Origin: Saprospiraceae bacterium
GTDB taxonomy: Bacteria; Bacteroidota; Bacteroidia; Chitinophagales; Saprospiraceae
DNA: 64,000 bases
Direction of reading: 5' to 3'
NCBI GenBank assembly: GCA_029263015.1
Contig: JAJCYI010000167.1
Span: forward strand, 23,140-87,139
Positions 19,086 through 27,470 of the stretch are shown here, piece after piece (the stretch's first letter is position 1; every line of letters begins with the position of its first letter). The notes below the pieces were generated by a model. The model did not search any database, was not told where the DNA came from, and worked only from the letters and a program-made list of their open reading frames with translations. Made by a program: the position numbers and the translations under genes.

Positions 19086-20015
19086 TCACCCCTCATAAAT
19101 TTTCCTCACTTTATAAGGTCGTTTATTTTGCGATTCATAATAGGTCCGCATTTGAATTTCCACCACAATTCCGATGGTGACTAATTGTATGCCGGCGATG
19201 ACAAGCAGGATGCCGAGCAGGAGGAGCGGTTTCCCCCAAATGTCATTGCCCATCAATTTCAATAAACCCAAATAAAGGTTGATTGCTGCACCGATCAGGA
19301 ACAGGAAGACCCCCACGTTACCAAAAAGGTGCATGGGTTTCTGTAAATATTTTTTCAAAAACAACATCAGCAGCAAATCACTGACGACCTTGAAAGTGCG
19401 GCTCAATCCATATTTGGACTTGCCAAAACGGCGAGCGTGATGTTTCACATCTACCTGCGTGATCTTTGCCCCTTCCAAATGGGCGAGCACAGGAATAAAG
19501 CGGTGCAGCTCACCATATAAACCGAGGTCTTTTGCTATTTCTTTTTTGAAAACTTTCAGGGCGCAACCATAATCTTTCATCCTGACATTGGTTGTGGTGC
19601 GGATGATCCAATTGGCAATCAGGCTGGGTACTTTCCTTAAAAAAAAACCATCTTTCCTTTTTGCCCGGAGGCCCGCCACCAAGTCCCAGTCGCCCTTTTC
19701 TGCTATTTCCAACATCATCGGAATGTCAGTCGGGTCGTTTTGTAGGTCGCCGTCCATGGTGATGATGTAGTCACCCACTGCTTCGTCAATCCCTGCCATC
19801 AGAGCGAGGCTTTGACCATAATTTTTGCGAAGCTCAATGAACTTGAGGCATTTATTTTTAATGGATTTCAATTCGGCCAAAGTGCCATCCGTCGAACCAT
19901 CGTCCACATAAATTATCTCATAATCATACCCTTCCAGTGCTATACTTACCTGCTCCACCAGCGGGCGGATGTTTTCCTCTTCGTTGAACACGGATATGAT
20001 GATGGATAACTTCAT
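19086..20015 (-). CDS. Membrane-anchored family 2 glycosyltransferase (GtrB/ArnC-like)
   Basis: The 309-residue enzyme has the GT-A start LSIIISVFNEEENI, the YVDDGSTDGT nucleotide-binding motif, the catalytic metal motif ITMDGDLQNDP and the HHARRFGKSKYGLSRTFK element. Two C-terminal membrane helices occupy about 230-295. This is the architecture of enzymes that load a sugar onto undecaprenyl phosphate (GtrB/ArnC type). The start is at 20015 (MKLSIIISV); an upstream ATG would run through a palindromic repeat. Upstream on the same strand is an ArnT-like GT39 enzyme that could use the lipid-linked sugar, which suggests a shared envelope modification. Confidence 0.9.
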   Translation of the reverse strand: MKLSIIISVFNEEENIRPLVEQVSIALEGYDYEIIYVDDGSTDGTLAELKSIKNKCLKFIELRKNYGQSLALMAGIDEAVGDYIITMDGDLQNDPTDIPMMLEIAEKGDWDLVAGLRAKRKDGFFLRKVPSLIANWIIRTTTNVRMKDYGCALKVFKKEIAKDLGLYGELHRFIPVLAHLEGAKITQVDVKHHARRFGKSKYGLSRTFKVVSDLLLMLFLKKYLQKPMHLFGNVGVFLFLIGAAINLYLGLLKLMGNDIWGKPLLLLGILLVIAGIQLVTIGIVVEIQMRTYYESQNKRPYKVRKIYEG

Positions 20016-20030
20016 TTCTTGACAAGTAAA

Positions 20031-20050
20031 CCTGCCTGACGGTAGGCAGG
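20031..20050. repeat. Short palindrome CCTGCCT/AGGCAGG
   Basis: CCTGCCT, a 6-nt loop and AGGCAGG lie 15 bp upstream of the glycosyltransferase start. A related word (CCTGCCTGCCGGCAAGACAGG) occurs at about 40562. Confidence 0.6.
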
Positions 20051-20084
20051 AAGGCAAAAGTAAAAAGTAAAAAAGTAGTTGCCC

Positions 20085-20117
20085 AGAAGCGACGCTTTTT
20101 AGAAAAGCGTCGCTTCT
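20085..20117. repeat. 33-bp palindrome, family 1 (copy 2)
   Basis: A perfect inverted repeat, AGAAGCGACGCTTTT, TAG, AAAAGCGTCGCTTCT. It is located between the two glycosyltransferase genes, 20 bp after the GT39 stop codon. Confidence 0.9.
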
Positions 20118-20136
20118 TGACTACGGGTTTTCTCTC

Positions 20137-21789
20137 TCACTTTTTCAGTTTCCCAAAGATCAACTCCCCGCACTCCCACTTTATTTTCACATTCATTATT
20201 TTATCGAAAGGCCTGGGATCGTAAAGGGTAGGATCAATGAGGTAATAGGCAGCAGAGTCAATGCCCTCATGTTGCCTAGTCAAGATCCTCCCTGTCTCCC
20301 TGCTAAAATAATAGCCCGTCATGGGTTGGAAGCCAAGGCTGTTTTTATAAATATAAATAGGTTGTCCTGCTGCCTTTTCAACGGCTTCGAGCGTGGAGGC
20401 CCTCACATTGGTGCTGCACTCGACTGTCAAGCGACTGGGCAAAACGAACCAATTGAACCCTATCCGAGCAACGAGCAATACCAGCACAAAAACCAACATC
20501 CGGTGCTCCTTCCATTGCCAAAACAGGAGTGCCAAAACAGCCATTGCGGCGGCGATACCTATCGACTTAAGGTATAAGAACGGAACGTCCTGTACGACCT
20601 CCAAAGCCATTGGCAGCAATGCTGCAACAACTGCCATACAAGTGGCCGAAAAGAAAATCATTTCTACTGTTTTTGCCAGCGCTCCACCTTCTTTTTTGTT
20701 TTTAATATAAAAATAAAACAATCCCGAAAATACCAACGGCACGTACATGAACAAGTAGCGAGGGTACACCTCCACCGACGACCAATAAGGCAACACAGTG
20801 ACGAGGAAAACCAATAAATTCCAAGTGATGAATTTGTTTTCCGTTCCCTTCAGCAGATTGCTGCCAAAACTCAATCTTCCCCTCCCTTTGGGGGGGGCAA
20901 GGGGGGGGCTAAAAAAGCAAACAACGAGCAGCGTCCACGGAAGGAAGTGCCACCACATTTCAAAAGGAAAAGTAAAGAAGTGCAGTACAGTCTCGCCAAA
21001 GCCATGTTCCACAAAAGTACGCTTGGCCGATTCATTGAAAAGGGTATTAAAAACCACCTCCAAGCCATTCTGTTTTGAGTACAAAAAATAATAACTCCCC
21101 ACAATTGCCACAAATACCAACCCACCTGCCACATGCAACAATGAGAATAGTTTTTTTATCTTTTTTTGCCATATGAAATAAGTCAGCAAGGCAAGGCCCA
21201 GGAAAACCACCGCTGGCAGACCTTTCAGCATAAAACCGATGCCCGTCAGCAAATAGGCGTGGCCGAACAGGCGTCCGTATCGCTGCTTTTCTCCCTCCTG
21301 ATAAATAACCATGAACAGTAAAAACATGACCCAGGAAAAACATAAATCTATCAGCCCCAGCATAGAATCCCAAAAAAGGATGCGTCCACAAGTGATGAGG
21401 GCAAGAGAGGCGAGAAGCGATAGGTAAGGAAAGCGCGAGGGGGGGAGGTTTTTTCTAAAATTAGTATACACGGAGCCTGAAAAGGCCAATAAAAAGAACA
21501 CTGTAACCAGTCGGCAAATGAATTCATCACTGCGGCCAAAGATCTCAAAAACAGCGAGCAGTATCCAATTGTAAAGCGGGGGTTTGTTGTAATAAAATTC
21601 GCCAAACATAGTTGGCGTAATGTAATTACCGGAAATTTGCATTTCCATAGCGACCAGCGCACGGATGCCCTCGTCGTCGTAAAAGGCGATGAGGCCGAGG
21701 TTGGTGAGCAGCGCCGGAATCAGCAAAATGAGGGCTACTGCCAGCAGGATGCTTTGTTTTGTGGAAAAATGTTGGACTTTTACAGGCAA
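20137..21789 (-). CDS. GT39/ArnT-like polytopic glycosyltransferase
   Basis: The 550-residue inner-membrane protein has about eleven hydrophobic helices. The first periplasmic loop carries AFYDDEGIRALVAMEM, the conserved acidic motif of GT-C enzymes, followed by GEFYYNKPPLYNWIL, diagnostic of the PMT/ArnT superfamily. It moves a sugar from a polyprenyl-phosphate donor to an unknown acceptor on the periplasmic face. A downstream GtrB-like enzyme on the same strand could make the donor. Around residues 293-305 the protein contains SPPLAPPKGRGRL, encoded by a G-rich palindromic repeat lying in frame; this is an insertion-like feature in a loop. The frame is otherwise intact. Confidence 0.88.
   Translation of the reverse strand: MPVKVQHFSTKQSILLAVALILLIPALLTNLGLIAFYDDEGIRALVAMEMQISGNYITPTMFGEFYYNKPPLYNWILLAVFEIFGRSDEFICRLVTVFFLLAFSGSVYTNFRKNLPPSRFPYLSLLASLALITCGRILFWDSMLGLIDLCFSWVMFLLFMVIYQEGEKQRYGRLFGHAYLLTGIGFMLKGLPAVVFLGLALLTYFIWQKKIKKLFSLLHVAGGLVFVAIVGSYYFLYSKQNGLEVVFNTLFNESAKRTFVEHGFGETVLHFFTFPFEMWWHFLPWTLLVVCFFSPPLAPPKGRGRLSFGSNLLKGTENKFITWNLLVFLVTVLPYWSSVEVYPRYLFMYVPLVFSGLFYFYIKNKKEGGALAKTVEMIFFSATCMAVVAALLPMALEVVQDVPFLYLKSIGIAAAMAVLALLFWQWKEHRMLVFVLVLLVARIGFNWFVLPSRLTVECSTNVRASTLEAVEKAAGQPIYIYKNSLGFQPMTGYYFSRETGRILTRQHEGIDSAAYYLIDPTLYDPRPFDKIMNVKIKWECGELIFGKLKK
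20879..20909. repeat. G/C-run palindromic repeat inside the GT39 gene
   Basis: CCCCTCCCTTTGGGGGGGGC followed by AAGGGGGGGG is a repeat of intergenic type. It lies in frame inside the coding region, where it encodes proline/lysine/glycine-rich residues on the minus strand. Confidence 0.65.
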
Positions 21790-21866
21790 ATTGGACGAAC
21801 ATTTAGAGCGGGCAAAGGTATTACTAAACGCTGGATAGCCATCACTTTTTTTATTTTCTCCTGACT

Positions 21867-24485
21867 ATGCGTGATTTTAAGTATCTCATTCAAAAAGGAT
21901 TCTGGTTGGAAAAACTCCGACCTGTTAAGGAGAAACTATGGCCTTACCTCGGACCTGTTGTCGTAAAAGCAAGGATCTACAAAGCAAAAGTAAAAGCGAA
22001 ACTTTATCCATATTTAAAACCCGCACTGCTTCGCTATCGAGCATTTGAGGCTAAACATCCTGTAACGGCAAGAGTAACGTTGTTCACTGGAATTGCTGGA
22101 TTCATAGGCATTTCTTTTATTTTCTTTTTAGTCAGTTTAATTTACATGGGAGCATTCGGGGCACTACCTTCCACTGAAGCCATCCGCAACATTGACCAGA
22201 ATATCGCCTCCGAAATTTACGCTGCTGATGACGTTTTGTTGGGCAAATATTTCATCGAAAACCGCTTGCCTTCAGACATCGAGGACATTTCACCATATAT
22301 TATAGATGGCTTGGTCGCCACCGAGGATGCCCGCTTTTTTGAGCACGGCGGAGTGGACATGAGAGCTTGGGTGCGCGTCTTGCTCGTGACGGTGCTGATG
22401 CAGGACGAATCGGGCGGCGGCGGCAGTACCCTGAGTCAGCAGCTAGCCAAAAATCTGTTTCCAAGAAAAAACCATGGCCTCCTGACCATCCCTGTGGTCA
22501 AGGTCAAAGAAATATTCATTGCCCGGCGACTTGAAAATATTTACGATAAGAACCAATTGCTGGCCCTGTACCTCAACAAGGTTCCCTTTGGCGAAAGCGT
22601 ATTCGGCATCCGCATGGCCGCCAAACGTTTTTTCAATACCACCCCCAAAGACATCAAATTGGAAGAAGCCGCTGTATTGGTAGGCATGCTCAAGGCCACC
22701 TCCTATTACAACCCCAAGCGGTTTCCCGAAAGGGCAAAAAGACGGCGCAATACCGTGCTGGGGCAAATGGTAAAATACCAAAAACTGGACACTCTGGCTT
22801 TCGATTCACTTTCGCAAATGCCCATAGAACTCGAATATGAACACGAAAGCCACAACGAAGGACTGGCCACTTATTTCCGTGAGCATTTGCGGCTGGAACT
22901 AGAAAAAGAACTGGCAAACCATACCAAGCCTGATGGCAACCCTTACAATCTTTACACTGATGGATTAAAGATATACACCACGATTGACTCCAGAATGCAG
23001 CGCCATGCCGAGCAGGCCGTCAACACGCAAATGGCCTACCTCCAGGAACGGTTCCTCAAACATTTCAAAAATTACCGGAGAGCCATACCATGGGGCAGCA
23101 AGCAACTTTTGGAGCAATCCAAAAAGGCTTCCCGCAGGTATAAACAATTGAAAAAGAAGGGTTTGAATAAAACCGAAATTGATTCTATTTTTTCTGATAC
23201 AGTCAAAATGAGGGTTTTTACATGGGACACAAATGGGTTCGAGAGAGACACCTTGATGACTCCGCTCGACTCTATCAAGCATTATCTTTCTTTATTGCAA
23301 ACGGGCTTCCTCGCTGCCGAACCACAAACTGGGAAAGTATTTGCCTGGGTCGGTGGCATCAATTTTAAACATTTCAAATACGATCATATCCGTTCGCGCA
23401 GACAGGTCGGCTCTACTTTTAAGCCGTTCGTTTATGCCCATGCCCTGCAAAGCGGGGTCTCGCCATGTGAACGGTTCGCCAATGACTTGGTGGAATACGC
23501 TGACGGCTATGAGCCAAAAAATGCCGATGGGGAATATGGCGGCAATTACAGCATGGCAGGAGCACTCTATAATTCGGTGAACGTGATCGCTGTGCAACTG
23601 CTGCAAAGAATTGGGGTGGATGGCGTTCGGGATTTGGTCAAACAAATGGGCATCACTTCCAAAATACCAAGAGAACTAGGCATCGCGCTTGGCTCAGCCG
23701 ATATTTCTTTGTTTGAAATGGTGCAGGCGTTCAGCACTTTTCCGAATCGCGGCCTGACACCAGAATTATTTTATCTGACCCGCATTGAAACTGCTGACGG
23801 GGAAGTGCTTTTTGAAAGGCCGGAAACTGACCGCAATAAATTTCCCCGCGTGCTGGAGGAAGAAAATGCCGATATCATGGCCCAAATGATGCGGGCAGTC
23901 GTGGACAGCGGCACTGCCAAACGCCTGCGTTATCTTTACAAATTCCAATATCCGGTTGCTGGCAAAACCGGCACCTCCAACAACAATACAGACGGCTGGT
24001 TCATTGGCTACACTCCCACCCTCATCACTGGGGCTTGGGTCGGTGCTGAACAGCCTGCCGTGCATTGGTACTCAACCAATCAGGGACAGGGGGCAGCTAC
24101 GGCACTGCCCATTTGTGCACAGTTCCTCAACAGTGTTTACAGGGATAAATCATTTCGCAACTATCGCAAAAAAGTGTTCGCCCCGCTCGATACCGCAGCC
24201 ATTGACGCCCTCCAATGTCCCGACTTCATTCATCCTGATTCGCTCCTTGCCGACTCCATCCGCATGGCCTTGATGGAACAGGAGTTCAGCCAAGACCACC
24301 TCATCCAGATCATAAAAGAAGCATTTCGGGTCGGTGAGTCCGACCGTAACCGCAAATCTTCGGACCGCAAAAAAAACGATGCTTCGGACCGCGTCAGAAA
24401 GCAAAATGAAAAACTGAAAAAGAAGCGGGAAAGACAACGGAAGATTCGGGTGTTGAAGGATAAGATTAAAGGGAAACGGAATTGA
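21867..24485 (+). CDS. Class A penicillin-binding protein (PBP1A-like)
   Basis: This 872-residue bifunctional wall synthase has a cytoplasmic basic N-terminus of about 65 residues and one membrane helix (about 70-95). The GT51 glycosyltransferase domain shows ATEDARFFEHGGVD (Glu153) and GGSTLSQQLAKNLFPRK. The transpeptidase domain has GSTFKPF (Ser516, Lys519), SVN (570-572) and GKTGTSNN (Lys700). The last 60 residues are very Lys/Arg rich. It polymerises glycan strands and cross-links peptides on the outer face of the inner membrane. The gene is divergent from the GT39 gene with a 77-bp gap. All catalytic motifs are intact. An mrcA-like name is possible, but Bacteroidota often carry two or more paralogues. 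Confidence 0.95.
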   Translation: MRDFKYLIQKGFWLEKLRPVKEKLWPYLGPVVVKARIYKAKVKAKLYPYLKPALLRYRAFEAKHPVTARVTLFTGIAGFIGISFIFFLVSLIYMGAFGALPSTEAIRNIDQNIASEIYAADDVLLGKYFIENRLPSDIEDISPYIIDGLVATEDARFFEHGGVDMRAWVRVLLVTVLMQDESGGGGSTLSQQLAKNLFPRKNHGLLTIPVVKVKEIFIARRLENIYDKNQLLALYLNKVPFGESVFGIRMAAKRFFNTTPKDIKLEEAAVLVGMLKATSYYNPKRFPERAKRRRNTVLGQMVKYQKLDTLAFDSLSQMPIELEYEHESHNEGLATYFREHLRLELEKELANHTKPDGNPYNLYTDGLKIYTTIDSRMQRHAEQAVNTQMAYLQERFLKHFKNYRRAIPWGSKQLLEQSKKASRRYKQLKKKGLNKTEIDSIFSDTVKMRVFTWDTNGFERDTLMTPLDSIKHYLSLLQTGFLAAEPQTGKVFAWVGGINFKHFKYDHIRSRRQVGSTFKPFVYAHALQSGVSPCERFANDLVEYADGYEPKNADGEYGGNYSMAGALYNSVNVIAVQLLQRIGVDGVRDLVKQMGITSKIPRELGIALGSADISLFEMVQAFSTFPNRGLTPELFYLTRIETADGEVLFERPETDRNKFPRVLEEENADIMAQMMRAVVDSGTAKRLRYLYKFQYPVAGKTGTSNNNTDGWFIGYTPTLITGAWVGAEQPAVHWYSTNQGQGAATALPICAQFLNSVYRDKSFRNYRKKVFAPLDTAAIDALQCPDFIHPDSLLADSIRMALMEQEFSQDHLIQIIKEAFRVGESDRNRKSSDRKKNDASDRVRKQNEKLKKKRERQRKIRVLKDKIKGKRN

Positions 24486-24633
24486 TAGGCAGTGAGCAGT
24501 AAACAGTCGGCAGTTTGCAGTCTATAACCTTGATTTTAAAATCTAAATTAGGCGTGTTTTCTCATTGAAAATTTTGTCCTGTCTAACCGAGGATAATCCA
24601 TGATATTGATTTTTTCGTTATTGTAAGTTTTAG

Positions 24634-25302
24634 TCATCCCAAATCCTCCACGTATTCCAACAATTTCACTATCCCTTCCATTGATTCGACCTTGATTTTA
24701 TTTTTTTTCAAAAAAGATTCAATTTCTTTTTTATGCCCAAACTGCTGAATTATATTTTTCTTTTTTAATTTAAAAATACTCAACTCTCCATCTTCCAATA
24801 TAAAATAACGATCCTTTGGAGCGAAGCGTTTGACGATGACAGTCTGGCCCGGGGTTTCCGTTTTGTGCTGCGATATGGTCACCAAAAAATCATTGAAGAC
24901 CTTCCGCTTTTCGCCATCATATATCAGTTGTACAAAACGGCCATCAAATTCTGCAATGTTGGTAGCCACAAAAACATTTTTTATTATTTTCCCCTCTTTA
25001 TTATCGGTTTCCACTTCTACCTTATAATAAGAACGCTCTTCCAATTCGATAAAATCATCTCCTCTTCTGAGTTCAATGTTTTGGGTATAACCGTTAAGGT
25101 TCAACAATATGTTTTTGGAAACCTTTCCGTCAGTATCATAAACATTCCCTGCCACAAAATCTTTAAAAATGAAGGGACTCCCCTTTATTTCTGAATAACG
25201 ATTTTCGTCCCATTTTTGGGGATTATTGAACAGGGTGAATTTTTGAGAAAACAGGGCGAATCCCATTAAGAAGAAGCAGGTGACAAATGTGTATTTTTTC
25301 AT
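24634..25302 (-). CDS. Exported hypothetical protein, 222 residues
   Basis: A signal peptide (MKKYTFVTCFFLMGFALFSQ) precedes a mature protein of alternating strands and charged loops with no family I can name. The stretch PFIFKDFVAGNVYDTDGKVS resembles exported Bacteroidota proteins of unknown function that handle surface or periplasmic cargo. A Lys-rich helical tail ends the protein (LKKKNIIQQFGHKKEIESFL). The start is placed at 25302; the in-frame codons further upstream cross a short hairpin and look non-coding. It is separated from the MscS gene upstream by a terminator, so it is probably expressed alone. Confidence 0.7.
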   Translation of the reverse strand: MKKYTFVTCFFLMGFALFSQKFTLFNNPQKWDENRYSEIKGSPFIFKDFVAGNVYDTDGKVSKNILLNLNGYTQNIELRRGDDFIELEERSYYKVEVETDNKEGKIIKNVFVATNIAEFDGRFVQLIYDGEKRKVFNDFLVTISQHKTETPGQTVIVKRFAPKDRYFILEDGELSIFKLKKKNIIQQFGHKKEIESFLKKNKIKVESMEGIVKLLEYVEDLG

Positions 25303-25378
25303 TTTTTCGGAGAAAGATATTGAACGCCTTTCAAGGCGTCCCAAACTTGGATTTTTTCCAAATATCCATTTTTATTTC

Positions 25379-25411
25379 AAAAGAAAAAACCCCGGAAGAA
25401 ATCTTCCGAGG
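25379..25411 (-). terminator. Rho-independent terminator of the MscS gene
   Basis: On the minus strand, CCTCGGAAGA, TT, TCTTCCGGGG form a strong stem followed by TTTTTTCTTTT. It lies about 40 bp after the MscS stop codon. Confidence 0.85.
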
Positions 25412-25449
25412 CCATTGAGTTTTAGATATTTCAGTTTGTGCCGTTCAAT

Positions 25450-26274
25450 CTATTTCATCGCCCCGCCGGGAAAATGTACATCCATTTGTGGGAACGGAAT
25501 ACTGACACCTTCTTTGTCAAATGCCTTTTTCACATGTTCCTGCATGTAAAACCTTGTTTGCCAGTAGTGTTCGCTATTGCAGAAAGGCCGGGTAACGAGA
25601 TTTACCGAACTGTCCCCCAACTCAGCAACCACCACCTCCTGTGCAGGATCATCAAGGATATACGGGCATTCTTTTCCGATTTTCAAAATGATCTCCCTCG
25701 CTATGTCTATATCATCTCCATAACCAATGCCAAAAGTCAGCTCAATGCCGACCGCTTTTTCGCCAGTAATATTGGTGATCACATTGCTTGTTACAACTCC
25801 ATTCGGCACAATGATCCGCTGATTATCCAAGGTTGCCAATACCGTATTAAAAACCTGGATTTCTTCTACTGTACCGATATTCCCACCTCCGACATCCACC
25901 AAATCTCCAACTTTATAAGGTTTAAAAGTCAAAAGCAAAACGCCACTTGCAAAATGCCCCAAACTCCCCTGCAAAGCCATGCCAACAGCAAAGGCCAAAG
26001 CACCAAAAATGGCAACGAAGGAGGTGGTCTCTATGCCAAACATCCCGGCAACTGCCAATAGCAACATCACCTTCAATCCAACACTTACCAATGATTTCAA
26101 AAAAGGAAGGACGGATTCATCCACACCTTTCTTTTTCATTGACCTATCAACTAAACCTACAATTTTAGCAATAATCCAAAATCCAATAATGAGGGTTAGA
26201 ATGGCACCAATAGCTTTTGGCGCATATGCCGTGAAAAGATTCGAAAGTACTTCAATGTTGAAAAGAGATTCCAT
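25450..26274 (-). CDS. Small-conductance mechanosensitive channel (MscS family)
   Basis: The 274-residue inner-membrane protein has three N-terminal hydrophobic helices. The pore helix is Gly/Ala rich (FGALAFAVGMALQGSLGHFA), as in MscS TM3. A beta domain with FKPYKVGDLVDVGGGNIGTV and an alpha/beta C-terminus ending at QMDVHFPGG follow. It releases solutes during hypo-osmotic shock. The gene stands alone: a clear terminator follows and the divergently placed upstream space is 138 bp. The length matches the minimal MscS class. Confidence 0.95.
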   Translation of the reverse strand: MESLFNIEVLSNLFTAYAPKAIGAILTLIIGFWIIAKIVGLVDRSMKKKGVDESVLPFLKSLVSVGLKVMLLLAVAGMFGIETTSFVAIFGALAFAVGMALQGSLGHFASGVLLLTFKPYKVGDLVDVGGGNIGTVEEIQVFNTVLATLDNQRIIVPNGVVTSNVITNITGEKAVGIELTFGIGYGDDIDIAREIILKIGKECPYILDDPAQEVVVAELGDSSVNLVTRPFCNSEHYWQTRFYMQEHVKKAFDKEGVSIPFPQMDVHFPGGAMK

Positions 26275-26367
26275 TAATTGATATGTTTTAATATTAGAAT
26301 TAGAGATGAGAATAAAAATGAGACGGTATCCAATTTGAAAAGTAACTTATAAGTAGATGGGGCTTTA

Positions 26368-26391
26368 TTAAGTAACAAAGCCTAATTATTT
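26368..26391. repeat. 24-bp direct repeat, left copy
   Basis: The segment starting TTAAGTAACAAAGCC and ending TAATTATTT is identical to 27447-27470. The pair brackets the alpha/beta hydrolase gene. Confidence 0.9.
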
Positions 26392-26412
26392 GGGTATTTT
26401 GAGAAGGTTGAT

Positions 26413-27336
26413 TTAATTTTCTAAAAAAAACCTCACATCCTTCGCTGTTTCTACCGCAATTTCTTCCATTGGTACATGTCCTGCATTTTCATAAACCATC
26501 AGTTTTGAATTCGCAATCGCTTTGTCAAAATAATGAGCATCTTCCAAAGGCACCCACTGATCATGTTCTCCCCACATGATTAAAGTGGGGCAATCAATTT
26601 TTTCAAGTTTATATGTTTCGTCGGCGAATTTCATATTTGCCCGATCAATAAAAGCTTGTCGGTTGCCCGTGCGAAGCGCAAGGTTGTGATAGCGGTCAAC
26701 CAATTCTGGAGTAATTTTGACATCGTCAAAATAAACCTCGTTTATGTTTTTTTCGATAAATCCTTTCGGTAGTATATTTTTTAATAAAAATGCAGTAAAA
26801 GGATTTCGGGCAAGTTTAAATACCATTGGCATTTCTCCTTTATGCGGAACACCGGCAGCATCCAATAAAATTAATTTTTTAACTTGCCCTGGATAAGCGT
26901 ATGTATAATTCCAAGCGATCCTACCTCCCAACGAATTTCCGACGAGACAAAAACTGTCAATATTTAATTGCTCTATAAATCGATGCAAAAAATCAACGTA
27001 ATATTCCGGAGTATAATCCCCCCTTGGATTAGGTCCAGTAAGTCCGAAAGCTGGAATATCCATCCTAATTATCTGGAAAGAATCTTTCAACAAATTTGTC
27101 CATTCATCCCAAGTATGGAGTGATGCACCAGTTCCATGCACAAGCACAATTGGTTGCCCCTCCCCCTCTATTCGATAATGCACCTCCATGCCGTCCAAAT
27201 CCATAAACCTCGATTCGGCATTTGCATATTTCAGTTTTAATTCTTCTATTGGTTTATCGGCCTGATAGCCTATGGCAAAAAGGAGTATGGAGAATAAAGC
27301 AATCCCAACAGCAATCTTGATTAGTGATTTTAGCAT
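26413..27336 (-). CDS. Membrane-anchored alpha/beta hydrolase
   Basis: The 307-residue enzyme has an N-terminal hydrophobic anchor (about 5-23). The hydrolase core shows the oxyanion motif HGTGASLHTW, nucleophile elbow GNSLGG (Ser135), acid Asp259 in WGEHDQWVP and His287 in NAGHVPM. The triad is complete, so it should be active; the substrate is unknown, and ester or haloalkane-type substrates are possible in this superfamily. The start MLKSLIKIAVG gives a typical anchor. The gene is bracketed by a 24-bp exact direct repeat, which suggests it may have been gained as a unit or that the region was rearranged. Confidence 0.9.
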   Translation of the reverse strand: MLKSLIKIAVGIALFSILLFAIGYQADKPIEELKLKYANAESRFMDLDGMEVHYRIEGEGQPIVLVHGTGASLHTWDEWTNLLKDSFQIIRMDIPAFGLTGPNPRGDYTPEYYVDFLHRFIEQLNIDSFCLVGNSLGGRIAWNYTYAYPGQVKKLILLDAAGVPHKGEMPMVFKLARNPFTAFLLKNILPKGFIEKNINEVYFDDVKITPELVDRYHNLALRTGNRQAFIDRANMKFADETYKLEKIDCPTLIMWGEHDQWVPLEDAHYFDKAIANSKLMVYENAGHVPMEEIAVETAKDVRFFLEN

Positions 27337-27446
27337 TTAATGAAGAGTCTCATGAAAACAATCCCACAAGATAGAAATATCCCACAGTATTAGACTTGTT
27401 AAATGATATTTAATCGAAAAGCGAAAAAGACAGTAGAAAATCCGAG

Positions 27447-27470
27447 TTAAGTAACAAAGCCTAATTATTT
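27447..27470. repeat. 24-bp direct repeat, right copy
   Basis: Identical to 26368-26391. It includes the stop codon (TAG on the minus strand) and the last codons of the neighbouring membrane protein gene. Confidence 0.9.
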
